Shown here: in pieces, positions 7,986 through 15,590 of the stretch
Position numbering within the stretch: the stretch's first letter is position 1
Layout: each line of letters opens with the position of its first letter
Origin: a virus
IMG/VR virus record: IMGVR_UViG_3300017917_001192
Span: 1 to 50,192 of that record
Length of the DNA stretch: 50,192 bases
Reading direction: 5' to 3' (one strand)
Made by a program: the position numbers and the translations under genes
The notes under the pieces: model-generated
Told to the model about the DNA's origin: nothing
Seen by the model: the letters and a program-made list of their open reading frames with translations, nothing else
Database searches by the model: none

Positions 7986-9389
7986 TTATCGTTTACAACT
8001 TTGGAAAAAATCTGTTAATTCTGGAAATACTTTAACAAAATTAGTATTATTACGACGGTCGTATTCACTATAAAAAAGATAAAAATCCTTTTTAGCAGTT
8101 TCAATATCAAAATCTATAGGACTTTTTATCCAATCAATTAATCTCTGTACTTTACTAATTTGAAAATCATAAAAACCTACGTAATGATTTTCTCGTGTAA
8201 TTCTATATTCTTCCATAAACTCTTTAGTTTTTTCAAGTTCAGGCAATAGATTAGTATATAGTTTTGCATTTAACCACACTGGATATTCTAAATGCGGCAT
8301 ATCAAAACAAATAAAACCAGGATTATTTGTTGGATATTTTTTTTGAAGTTCTAAAATATTCTTAATAAACTGATAAAAACCACTATAACTTAACACATTA
8401 AACGTTATAATAAATGTTAAGCTATGAGAGGATCCATTTTTTAAATAGTCATTAATATTGTTATATAACACATCAAAATCCATTCCATTTCGTATATACT
8501 CTGCTTGTTTGCCCCAAGTGTCTAAGCTACAATATAACAAAAATCTTTTATATGATTTATTTTCATTCATCTCTTTGAGTGAATTCATAAACTTAGCCCA
8601 TTGATTCCCTGGAGGGCAACAATTACTTGTAATACTCAATTCTAGATCCTGTTTAGGATTTTTCTTAACATAATCAAAAATTCTAAAAGTACTTTTGTCC
8701 ATTAATGGCTCACCACCAGTCATTCTAAATGTTTTTAATGTTGGGTAAATTGACGGGAACCATTCCCAAAATGCTAACAAATAAGGATTGTCTGGACCGT
8801 TGTTTGGCCACATATTAGCATTTTTCATCCAAATTGTATCATTGTGTTTTGTTTTAGTTAATTGGTATGGCCCATGTTTATCAATATCTTTCATCCATTC
8901 AGTGCTAAGATGAGGGCTACAATAACTACATTTAAAATTACAAGCTTGATTAAAATTAACTTCTACATATCTTGGTTTAGCATTACCAATATCTTTTATA
9001 TTAAGTGCTTCATTTATAATATCATCTTCATAAACGTCATTACTTCTATATGCTCTGTCACTTAATTCTTCACCACTATCTTCAATTCTCCAACAAAATT
9101 CACACTCAGGAGGGCGAACTCCTTCTAACATCATCTTTCGTTGTGACTTTTTATGTTTTGTATTATGTAAGGCACTTACATCTATTTCAATTTCTTCTAA
9201 TGGAATATGATGACTGCGTGGATGATAGCAACTATGTGTTTGTCCTGTAGGAATATGTATGCTTACATTAAACCATTTTGCTAAACAAAAACTTGGACTA
9301 ACTTCATTTAATTTTTCATATACTTTTTTTGAGTTAGCTCCGTAATTTGAAGAAAAACTTTTAACTTCGCTATTTTGATTTTCTGACAA
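7986..9389 (-). CDS. Twitch-domain-type radical SAM protein
   Basis: A protein of about 467 residues with the radical SAM cluster motif CxxxCxxC in 'NQACNFKCSYCSPH' (about C150, C154, C157 from the start used here) and the SAM-contacting 'MTGGEPLMD'. Additional cysteines upstream include C-E-F-C-W, as in the viral 'twitch domain-containing radical SAM' group, where a second iron-sulphur site is likely. Product chemistry is unknown; possibilities include peptide or sugar modification. The frame is open to a TTG at 9404, but a TTG at 9389 lies just after the preceding stop (TAAATTG) and has AAGG at 8 bases, so I prefer it. It follows the 318-residue GT-like gene directly and is in the same operon as the methyltransferase and epimerase. 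Confidence 0.88.
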   Translation of the reverse strand: MSENQNSEVKSFSSNYGANSKKVYEKLNEVSPSFCLAKWFNVSIHIPTGQTHSCYHPRSHHIPLEEIEIDVSALHNTKHKKSQRKMMLEGVRPPECEFCWRIEDSGEELSDRAYRSNDVYEDDIINEALNIKDIGNAKPRYVEVNFNQACNFKCSYCSPHLSTEWMKDIDKHGPYQLTKTKHNDTIWMKNANMWPNNGPDNPYLLAFWEWFPSIYPTLKTFRMTGGEPLMDKSTFRIFDYVKKNPKQDLELSITSNCCPPGNQWAKFMNSLKEMNENKSYKRFLLYCSLDTWGKQAEYIRNGMDFDVLYNNINDYLKNGSSHSLTFIITFNVLSYSGFYQFIKNILELQKKYPTNNPGFICFDMPHLEYPVWLNAKLYTNLLPELEKTKEFMEEYRITRENHYVGFYDFQISKVQRLIDWIKSPIDFDIETAKKDFYLFYSEYDRRNNTNFVKVFPELTDFFQSCKR

Positions 9390-9390
9390 T

Positions 9391-10347
9391 TTACCAACCT
9401 TCAATTGAACGGATTACATCCATTTCTTTTACTAATAATCCTTTGTTATACTTATCTGCCCCGTAATGTCGCTTGAAAAATCTACTTTGCTCAACATCAA
9501 ACATACACATAGGCAATCCTAACTTATCATTTAATTCTATACCAATCTGTTCTGACATTTCTGTAGGATCCTTTTCCTTACAATGTTCATCCCACAATTG
9601 TGGATAATTATCAAACCACTGTACATTATTTGGATCCCAATCAGTTAACATCGTTAAATATGTACCTAGTCTTGCTCCATATATTGCCCATATTCCGTTA
9701 TCAACATCTGTCCCAACATTTTGCCATATAGTAAGATTATTAAAATTTCTACTTACTACACTTGTTTTAAACTCATCAATACTTGGCACACGTCCACCAT
9801 GTAATACCATTTTTACGCCTTCACGAAATCCAGCACGCCATGCTTGAAAACTTGTATAGTTTGGATACGTAATACTATAACAATCGTGCATAGCCCAATA
9901 AATATTATCTCCACTATCTAAACAAAAATCTACAGTAGTTGTACGGTTTCCATCACTGTGTTCATGCGTTTTCATACCAGCAACATAAGTTTTAGTCCAA
10001 CTACTCATACCACCATTGCCATATCGCAATCCATTAATATGATTGATTGCTTTCCAACGATACTGTGCTATTTTATAAACAGGATCTTTACCACGAAAAT
10101 CAAACTGCCCATTAAAGAATTCAGGATGTGGCATGTTATCACCGTCAATCAATATAAAACGTTCAGTATCACTTGCTTCTCCTGCTGCTTTATGGGCAGC
10201 ATCACTACCTTTTACACCATCAACACGCTTTGCCCATGGCACCATGTTTTTAATCTTTAACCAAAATTCTTCTTTTTGTGGTTCATCATAGCTTAGATAG
10301 ATACAATCTAAGTCAGCAATATCAATAATATCAAGTTCTGTACTCAT
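9391..10347 (-). CDS. Putative glycosyltransferase-like protein, related to C-terminus of the FDFSW repeat protein
   Basis: A 318-residue protein with a strand 'DLDCIYLSYDEP', then 'WAKRVDGVKGSDAAHKAAG', then 'RFILIDGDNMPHPEFF', a hydrophobic strand ending in D-G-D-N that looks like a GT-A DxD metal site. Later segments include 'INHINGLRYGNGGMSSWTK' and 'FQAWRAGFREGVKM'. The same landmarks in the same order occur in the last about 230 residues of the 1171-residue protein (RVDGVNG, NPVNGLVYG, FSTWRTAFRETIKL), so the two are homologous. The ATG overlaps the upstream 111-residue gene by 17 bases. A sugar transferase role is inferred; the substrate is unknown. Confidence 0.7.
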   Translation of the reverse strand: MSTELDIIDIADLDCIYLSYDEPQKEEFWLKIKNMVPWAKRVDGVKGSDAAHKAAGEASDTERFILIDGDNMPHPEFFNGQFDFRGKDPVYKIAQYRWKAINHINGLRYGNGGMSSWTKTYVAGMKTHEHSDGNRTTTVDFCLDSGDNIYWAMHDCYSITYPNYTSFQAWRAGFREGVKMVLHGGRVPSIDEFKTSVVSRNFNNLTIWQNVGTDVDNGIWAIYGARLGTYLTMLTDWDPNNVQWFDNYPQLWDEHCKEKDPTEMSEQIGIELNDKLGLPMCMFDVEQSRFFKRHYGADKYNKGLLVKEMDVIRSIEGW

Positions 10348-10666
10348 AAACTTTTACACTCCAACATTTTTTATTAATATAATTTTCATCAACAATAATA
10401 CTTACATCATATGGATGACATGGTGTTCCATTATTACTAGGTACTAATTTTTCAACAATTATATAATTTACGTTTTTAACAATCTGCCCATCAATAACTC
10501 GTATATCATAACGTGACTCAGCAAATGTTTGACTATCAATAACAATATGGTTGCCAGGTAAATCTTCTGTAGTATAATGTAATACTTTACCCTTTTCGTC
10601 ATAATACAATCTAAAGATTGGTTTTACTATTTTAGGCGCTTCAAAGATTATTATTTCTTCACTCAT
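10331..10666 (-). CDS. Hypothetical small protein of the glycan operon
   Basis: A 111-residue protein without signal peptide or membrane segment. Its central part ('FRLYYDEKGKVLHYTTEDLP', then 'YIVIDSQTFAES'-like 'HIVIDSQTFAESRYDIRVID') looks all-beta and resembles small conserved proteins of cyanophage-like viruses whose role is unknown to me. The ATG overlaps the stop of the upstream glycosyltransferase-like gene as ATGA, and its own 3' end overlaps the next gene by 17 bases, so it is clearly part of the operon. No function is proposed. Confidence 0.7.
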   Translation of the reverse strand: MSEEIIIFEAPKIVKPIFRLYYDEKGKVLHYTTEDLPGNHIVIDSQTFAESRYDIRVIDGQIVKNVNYIIVEKLVPSNNGTPCHPYDVSIIVDENYINKKCWSVKVYEYRT

Positions 10667-11448
10667 AACATATTACAAAAGTTTTTATTTACATAATGTA
10701 CAGGGTATTTCTGTGCGTAACAATTTATTTTAAAACAATCATCATTTACTTCATAAATCAAATTATCTGTCCAATTTTCACTAAAAATGTTATTGATTTC
10801 TTTTTTCATATGTACAAAACTAAAATCAGTAAAACAATCTAACGTAGTATGTTCATACCCGATAATATGACTAGCTAAACTATATACCCAATCTGTTGTT
10901 GCTGGTTCATTACTATTACAACGCAAGATTTTTCTATATTGATCCCAATTCTCAAAAATATTTTTAACAACTTTGTAAAACTTTTGTGCTAGTTCAGTCT
11001 TAGAAAAGTAAGTCAATCCATTATATGTATCAGGTAATTTATTGTCTGTAATAAATCTTCTATAGTATTTTACTTTGCTTAACTCTTGTTTAAAGTTTCT
11101 TATATTAGTACAAACAACTACATCTTTAATAGATAACACGTCCCAATAGTAGTCTATATTATATGGTACGTAAATATCAGCTTCAATCTTTATTGTATGT
11201 TTATATGGACTAGCTTCATACACCTGCCAATCATTGATTAATTTCCAATCACTATAGGGTGCTAAGTCTCCATATGGAAGTTTTACAATACTGTCAAATA
11301 CAGGTTCATTAACATCTTCATCAGTCAATAATGTTACATGACAATTGGGCATAGACAATTTTAAACTTTTGGCACATAACTTAGCACAGTCAATATAGTT
11401 AACTTTTTTTGTGTTTTGTGCGTAGATTAAATAACCACGGTCTATCAT
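10663..11448 (-). CDS. Putative glycosyltransferase (paralogue of the next upstream gene)
   Basis: A 261-residue protein that opens 'GYLIYAQNTKKVNYIDCAKL', followed by 'CHVTLLTDEDV' and 'EASPYKHTIKIEADIYVPY'. The strand ending E-A-D is placed like a GT-A metal site. The overall order (first strand, 'LLTD' strand, 'SPY..T..(I/L)..D' strand) is shared with the 265-residue protein encoded just upstream, whose corresponding segments are 'GVLLFAHNN', 'SVTLVTD' and 'ELSPYDNTLLLDVDYVI'. The pair are therefore diverged tandem paralogues. Start and stop overlap neighbouring genes by ATGA on both sides. Likely cytoplasmic; donor sugar unknown. Confidence 0.7.
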   Translation of the reverse strand: MIDRGYLIYAQNTKKVNYIDCAKLCAKSLKLSMPNCHVTLLTDEDVNEPVFDSIVKLPYGDLAPYSDWKLINDWQVYEASPYKHTIKIEADIYVPYNIDYYWDVLSIKDVVVCTNIRNFKQELSKVKYYRRFITDNKLPDTYNGLTYFSKTELAQKFYKVVKNIFENWDQYRKILRCNSNEPATTDWVYSLASHIIGYEHTTLDCFTDFSFVHMKKEINNIFSENWTDNLIYEVNDDCFKINCYAQKYPVHYVNKNFCNML

Positions 11449-12242
11449 AACATTTCCATTAACTTACTTTTATCTAATACATGGAAATCAATATTATTAA
11501 TTGTAATGTATTCTTGTCGTGTTTTTCCATATGAATTTTTTTCAAATATTGCTGTAAAGTCAGTACAAAACTTACTATCATTGTTTTTGTAAAAATTTGT
11601 AATTTTACCTACGTGTAACAAGTTCCATGGAATTACATCGTGTGTATTAAATAAATGCCCATTTACAATATCTAATGCCAATGTTAATGAGTAATCGTTC
11701 CTATATTGATTTGGTATGAAGTTATGTATTTGTCCATAATGTTTATAATTGTTTTCAATCATTTCCATACAATCAAATACTTGTCTAGCTTTGTTTGTTT
11801 TTTTAAAACATACTACAGTTGCCCAAAATGTTTGATGGCTGTAGTTAGATAAAAACTCTTGTTTATATTCGTAATAGTTTACGTATTGTACTGTATTATG
11901 GGCACAGATATCTGTTACAAAATTAAAAACTTTTAGTAGTTGGTCACTATTAATAACATAATCTACGTCTAGTAATAATGTGTTATCATATGGGCTTAAT
12001 TCATAAGCACGATGCCGACCTTTATTAATCCAAGTTTTATTACGTATTTGATTATCAATGTTTGGTTCTACTAGTAATATGTTGTCAAAGTTATGATCGT
12101 TGTCGTTATTAAATGTTTCTATATCAGTCACTAAGGTTACTGATAAATTTAAAAAATGTTTTATTCTTTCACAACAATGTTTTGCCATACTATAATAATC
12201 ATAGTGTGAATTATTATGAGCAAATAGTAATACCCCATTCAT
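11445..12242 (-). CDS. Putative glycosyltransferase with DxD motif
   Basis: A 265-residue protein with a GT-A-like layout: first strand 'GVLLFAHNNSHYDYYSMAKH', then 'LSVTLVTDIE', then 'YELSPYDNTLLLDVDYVINS' carrying D-V-D, the likely metal and nucleotide-sugar site. A later segment 'FWATVVCFKKTNKARQVFD' resembles the acceptor-side strand of GT8-like folds. It is paralogous to the next gene downstream. The ATG overlaps the TGA of the 101-residue gene. No signal peptide is seen. It is one of at least four glycosyltransferase-like proteins in this operon. Confidence 0.72.
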   Translation of the reverse strand: MNGVLLFAHNNSHYDYYSMAKHCCERIKHFLNLSVTLVTDIETFNNDNDHNFDNILLVEPNIDNQIRNKTWINKGRHRAYELSPYDNTLLLDVDYVINSDQLLKVFNFVTDICAHNTVQYVNYYEYKQEFLSNYSHQTFWATVVCFKKTNKARQVFDCMEMIENNYKHYGQIHNFIPNQYRNDYSLTLALDIVNGHLFNTHDVIPWNLLHVGKITNFYKNNDSKFCTDFTAIFEKNSYGKTRQEYITINNIDFHVLDKSKLMEML

Positions 12243-12544
12243 CTTTTGTTTTCTATACTTTGATATTCATTATACCATTCTAGCATAACCGAATCATATT
12301 TACTTTTAACAATTTCAAGTAACTCTTTAACGTTCACACGTACTGGAACTTTATATTGGTCAGTAATAATAGCAGTATCAGTTGTAATAGATTCTAAAAA
12401 AGCGATAAATGATATATCAATTTTCCATAGACCATTTTGCTCTGCTACAATTAGTTTGTTTGTGTATTTGTTTTGTAGATAATCTTTTGCTATTTGAGTG
12501 GCAAATCTTTGTTTTGCTTCTTCAACCAAAATTCTAGTATCCAT
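12239..12544 (-). CDS. Hypothetical 101-residue protein heading the accessory operon
   Basis: A small soluble protein with alpha-helical ends: an N-terminal helix 'RILVEEAKQRFATQIAKDYL' and a C-terminal helix ending 'MLEWYNEYQSIENKR'. A short beta section lies in between. I do not recognise a family. It starts with a clear ribosome site (GGAG before ATG) and has a CTAAATA late-type motif 16 bases upstream of the start codon. This makes it the probable first gene of the transcript that continues through the glycosyltransferase genes. Its stop overlaps the next ATG as ATGA. Confidence 0.7.
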   Translation of the reverse strand: MDTRILVEEAKQRFATQIAKDYLQNKYTNKLIVAEQNGLWKIDISFIAFLESITTDTAIITDQYKVPVRVNVKELLEIVKSKYDSVMLEWYNEYQSIENKR

Positions 12545-12560
12545 AAATTACTCCGTCGAG

Positions 12561-12567
12561 TATTTAG
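12561..12567 (-). promoter_or_regulatory. Late-promoter-like CTAAATA motif
   Basis: On the minus strand this reads T-CTAAATA-CT, close to the T4 late consensus TATAAATACT. It ends 16 bases before the ATG at 12544 and lies in a 46-base gap, one of the few gaps in this region. A gp55 homologue is encoded in the window, which makes a gp55-type late promoter plausible. It may drive the whole accessory operon. Confidence 0.4.
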
Positions 12568-12590
12568 AATACGTTTAATTGATCTAAAAA

Positions 12591-13550
12591 TTAAGAGCCC
12601 GTAACACTTCCTGTTATGTTTACAGTACCCCAACTGTTTGTAATATTACTGGTTGATGGAGGTCTAATAACACAAGTTGTTGCTGATCCTGCTGATATAG
12701 TTAGACCTGAAGGAATTTGATCCCAAATTGTGTACAATGTAATAAGTGAACCTGCATCATTGTTAGACCCTTGCGTGCCATTTGATTTTGCTAAAATTCT
12801 TATTCGTCCATTGTATCCATAATAATAATAATAGTAACTACTACTTGCTGTTTGAGAGAATATTTGTGCGTTTGAAATGTTTAGTGCGTAATATCCATTA
12901 TTAGTAGATACTGTTGGTGTATTACCACCCCCACCAATTTTTGTTACACCGTTGTAATTTGTACTAGCTATGATAATAGTTCCTGTTATTGGAGCACTTA
13001 ATACAACAGTACCTATAGCACTTGCTAGCCCACTTATGGTTCCATTAAATCCTGATCCTGCTGGGTGACTACAATTGATTGCTATTTGTCCGCCAGCGTT
13101 AAAAAAATATCTAGCATTATCACCGTTAGTAAAAGTAATTAAATGTGTGAAAGTAACACTTGTACCCCAACTTGATCCATATGTTTGTGTATTACTTGAA
13201 GTTGTACCTTGTGCTGTAGCATTTAATCTGTTTGTGTATATTGTTGTTAAATTTGTAGGTACAGCACCTAAATATGTTATTGTGCCACCAGCTACAGGAG
13301 CTGTAACACTTGTTATTGTTGATCCTTGATGTAATGCTGATTTTGATGTATTGTTTATTAGATTAGACCAGTTACTGGCTGTGACTGTATCCCCTGCAGC
13401 AACTTGACTTAATGCTGTTTGTCCGTACCCACTGTTACCTCCACCTACAGCATATACTGTGTTTAATCTATTAGCTGTGGTTCCGGGACTTGTCCCCACT
13501 AAGTTGTTATAGTCTGTAGCTTCTACTAAGCCATTCTGTGCGTAGGTCAT
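12591..13550 (-). CDS. Putative virion structural or fibre-like protein
   Basis: A 319-residue protein rich in Gly, Ser, Thr and Asn and poor in charge, typical of phage fibre tips and decoration proteins. The N-terminus 'YAQNGLVEATDYNNLVG' and 'VTASNWSNLINNTSKSALHQG' resembles a conserved protein of cyanophage-like tail modules that I cannot name. A run of six tyrosines ('SSSYYYYYYGYNGRIRI') is encoded by a short ATT/TAT-type triplet tract around 12819-12832. It follows the preceding fibre-like gene by 2 bases and has an AAGG ribosome site. No enzyme domain is seen. A structural role is inferred from position and composition. Confidence 0.65.
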   Translation of the reverse strand: MTYAQNGLVEATDYNNLVGTSPGTTANRLNTVYAVGGGNSGYGQTALSQVAAGDTVTASNWSNLINNTSKSALHQGSTITSVTAPVAGGTITYLGAVPTNLTTIYTNRLNATAQGTTSSNTQTYGSSWGTSVTFTHLITFTNGDNARYFFNAGGQIAINCSHPAGSGFNGTISGLASAIGTVVLSAPITGTIIIASTNYNGVTKIGGGGNTPTVSTNNGYYALNISNAQIFSQTASSSYYYYYYGYNGRIRILAKSNGTQGSNNDAGSLITLYTIWDQIPSGLTISAGSATTCVIRPPSTSNITNSWGTVNITGSVTGS

Positions 13551-13552
13551 TA

Positions 13553-14764
13553 TTATGCCTTAATGCTTACGATTGCCTCGATAGTCCCTACACCTTCTGT
13601 GTTTTTACCTGATAAGGCTCTCCCAATAGTGTTAAATGGGTTAAGTTCATCACGCTTTGCGGCTCTCGCTATACCATTTCCTGCGCTAACTAATCTATCT
13701 CCCTTTTTGATTACCCCTTTTACTTTAACTTGTACACGACCACTCATTGCTACTGGAGGATGTGTGTTATCATCACCTGCTCCTGCGTTCATTAAGTAAG
13801 CAGCAGTATCACTTATCACACCAAATATATCTTCGCTTAACTCATACTTTACTGCGGTAATTTCTTTATCACCGCCTAATTCAACAACTGTGCCTGGATC
13901 ATAATAGCTATCAGCCTCAAATCGTTCCGCTAAGTCAGCATAAGTTGCCTGTAATCTACTGCCTGTACTTAATGTCCAATTGCCTGTAATTGTACCTGCT
14001 GTTGCTGCTGCCCCTGTTGTTAATAAAGGAGTTTGTACGTTTGCTGCTAAAATATTTCCATTATAAACAGGCATGTATGAAGCTACATTAGCGTTACTAT
14101 AGCTACCTCCAAAAGGAATAGCCGTACCATTTGAATAATAATAATTATCACAAACAATTCTATATGTTGGAGCTACATATAAACCACCTGTGTTTAATAT
14201 AATAGCATTACCACTAGCGCCACCTGTACCATTTACAGTCCAAGTACCAGTTAGTGTACCTGTTGTGGTATTTGCTCCTGTTGTTATGACTGCTGTATTT
14301 GTTGTTCCGCTATTAAGTGTTGTAATGGTACCAGTTGCTATAGTTGCTGTGTTTGTTACAGTAATGTTAACAAACGTGCCTGTTGTCGCTGCTATTGTGT
14401 TACCTACTGAAATGTTACTCGTTGTGATATTGCCTGATACTGTTATGTTTCCAAATGTTGTTGTACCTGTACTTGAGCTGGTTGCTAATGATACCCAATT
14501 AGCTGTATTAGATTCATAATCTGTTGGACATACAAGCATAGTCCCAGTACTTGTGTTGTACCATAATTGTCCTCTTAATGGATTGTCAGGTGGTGTAGTT
14601 GCCGCAAAATTTTCAACCATATGAACAAAATTTGTATCTTGTGATTGTCCATATCCTGCGTAATTCCTACCTGGCAGTGCTAAAGAGGTACTCGTTGTAT
14701 TAATGGTACCATCAGCGATTGTTGTTAGTATTTCACCATCGCTTTTAACTATTGTATATGCCAT
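13553..14764 (-). CDS. Tail-fibre-like protein with C-terminal chaperone/G2-like domain
   Basis: A 403-residue protein. The N-terminal part has a common phage fibre motif, 'PDNPLRGQLWYNTSTGTM' followed by 'NWVSL' (residues about 58-93). The middle is a Thr-rich repetitive beta region ('TGTITTLNSGTTNTAVITTG'). The C-terminal 120 residues begin 'YADLAERFEADSYYDPGTVV' and contain 'DIFGVISDTAAYLMN' and 'VKVKGVIKKGDRLVSAGNG'. This C-terminal block resembles the trimer-forming intramolecular chaperone or peptidase G2-like domains at phage fibre ends. Whether it is autocleaved cannot be judged. A late-type ATAAATA motif lies 19 bases upstream of the ATG and a GGAG ribosome site lies between them. 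It probably makes part of the adsorption apparatus. Confidence 0.75.
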   Translation of the reverse strand: MAYTIVKSDGEILTTIADGTINTTSTSLALPGRNYAGYGQSQDTNFVHMVENFAATTPPDNPLRGQLWYNTSTGTMLVCPTDYESNTANWVSLATSSSTGTTTFGNITVSGNITTSNISVGNTIAATTGTFVNITVTNTATIATGTITTLNSGTTNTAVITTGANTTTGTLTGTWTVNGTGGASGNAIILNTGGLYVAPTYRIVCDNYYYSNGTAIPFGGSYSNANVASYMPVYNGNILAANVQTPLLTTGAAATAGTITGNWTLSTGSRLQATYADLAERFEADSYYDPGTVVELGGDKEITAVKYELSEDIFGVISDTAAYLMNAGAGDDNTHPPVAMSGRVQVKVKGVIKKGDRLVSAGNGIARAAKRDELNPFNTIGRALSGKNTEGVGTIEAIVSIKA

Positions 14765-14783
14765 TTTCTAGTTGCTCCGTACA

Positions 14784-14790
14784 TATTTAT
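14784..14790 (-). promoter_or_regulatory. Late-promoter-like ATAAATA motif
   Basis: ATAAATA on the minus strand in the 27-base gap between the 206-residue structural gene and the fibre-like gene, ending 19 bases before the ATG at 14764, with GGAG between. The match and spacing are the same as for the motifs before the gp48-like and gp6-like genes. Confidence 0.5.
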
Positions 14791-14791
14791 T

Positions 14792-15412
14792 TTAAATCGT
14801 AACCAAATTCGTAAGTGACTGAATTCGTATTGTATAATCTATTTGTATTTGTCTATTAAGTGCCTTTTGTACTGGATGAAATATTACATGAGTCAATAAT
14901 CTAGTAATTACAGACCCATTTTGATCAGTACCATAATATGCTTGTAATCCTAATTCATCAAATACATAACTGCTATCTGTCTGTGTGCTATTGTCAAAAG
15001 CATCTTGTCCAGGTGGCTCACCATAATCTAATAAACACTGTACTAAAATATCACTATAAATTCTTCCAGCAGTATGAAATACTGTCATTTTATTACGTGT
15101 TGGATCAAGGTTAAAAACACTAGTATCATCTACTACTTTTTGATATGTTTGATTATATAACGCAGCATTTTGTCCTGTTGTATTTGGTGGCAAATATGTA
15201 ATAATACCTGTGTCACTTACGCTAGCACCACCGTTACCAAATGCCATTTGATAAATCTCACCGTATCCACGACTTGATAATGTGTCAGCAATGGCCTCAC
15301 TCATGTTTTCATAATTGATAGCATTCTTTTTATCAACGAAAACTTCGTTATTGTTAGGGTCATAAATCTTTAAGAACCCTTCTACTTTATACGATAAATT
15401 AATAATTGACAT
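14792..15412 (-). CDS. Virion structural protein, baseplate-region, 206 residues
   Basis: A 206-residue protein that starts 'MSIINLSYKVEGFLKIYDPN' and contains 'IYQMAFGNGGASVSDTGIIT', 'NKMTVFHTAGRIYSDILVQC' and 'FDELGLQAYYG'. Such proteins occur in the tail modules of cyanophage-like myoviruses; I cannot tie it to one T4 gene with confidence. Its location after the gene that follows gp6 is roughly where T4 gp8 would be, but that is only positional. It starts with TAATG, the ATG sharing an A with the stop of the 52-residue gene, and an AAGGG site lies upstream. Its N-terminal strand-turn-strand resembles the end of that small protein. Confidence 0.7.
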   Translation of the reverse strand: MSIINLSYKVEGFLKIYDPNNNEVFVDKKNAINYENMSEAIADTLSSRGYGEIYQMAFGNGGASVSDTGIITYLPPNTTGQNAALYNQTYQKVVDDTSVFNLDPTRNKMTVFHTAGRIYSDILVQCLLDYGEPPGQDAFDNSTQTDSSYVFDELGLQAYYGTDQNGSVITRLLTHVIFHPVQKALNRQIQIDYTIRIQSLTNLVTI

Positions 15413-15570
15413 TAGGTATCTGCCCTTTTCTGCACATAAATTTTCTTACTCTCTGGATCATGTATCTTAATATGACTGGAAAAATAGTAGCCAACATTCT
15501 CGTCAGGCTTTTTTGTGTCAACGGGTTTCCTTAATTCCGATAATTTAATTGGTGTATTTTTCTTGTCCAT
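15412..15570 (-). CDS. Small 52-residue protein upstream of the 206-residue structural gene
   Basis: The short frame starts 'MDKKNTPIKLSELRKP' and ends 'QKRADT'. Its stop overlaps the ATG of the 206-residue structural gene (TAATG), so coupled translation is likely. The central segment 'HIKIHDPESKKIYVQKRAD' can be aligned without gaps to 'FLKIYDPNNNEVFVDKKNA' at the start of the next protein, keeping the K-I-x-D-P core, the hydrophobic I/V-Y/F-V strand and the following K-(K/R). This similarity and the tight junction argue for a real gene. It lies between the giant protein gene (20 bases before it in gene direction ends upstream) and the 206-residue gene. Function is unknown; a partner or assembly strand for the baseplate is possible. 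Confidence 0.65.
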   Translation of the reverse strand: MDKKNTPIKLSELRKPVDTKKPDENVGYYFSSHIKIHDPESKKIYVQKRADT

Positions 15571-15574
15571 ATTA

Positions 15575-15581
15575 TATTTAT
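15575..15581 (-). promoter_or_regulatory. ATAAATA motif directly before the 52-residue gene
   Basis: Minus-strand G-ATAAATA-TAAT ends only 4 bases before the ATG at 15570. At this distance a late transcript would start inside the small gene, so it would better serve the 206-residue gene downstream. It may instead be a chance match in AT-rich DNA. Confidence 0.25.
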
Positions 15582-15590
15582 CTCAACAAA

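Noticed and set aside
12545-12590. tRNA or small RNA gene in the gap.
   Set aside because: Only 46 bases, AT-rich, with no cloverleaf. No other gap is long enough for a tRNA except 46639-46759, where none was seen.
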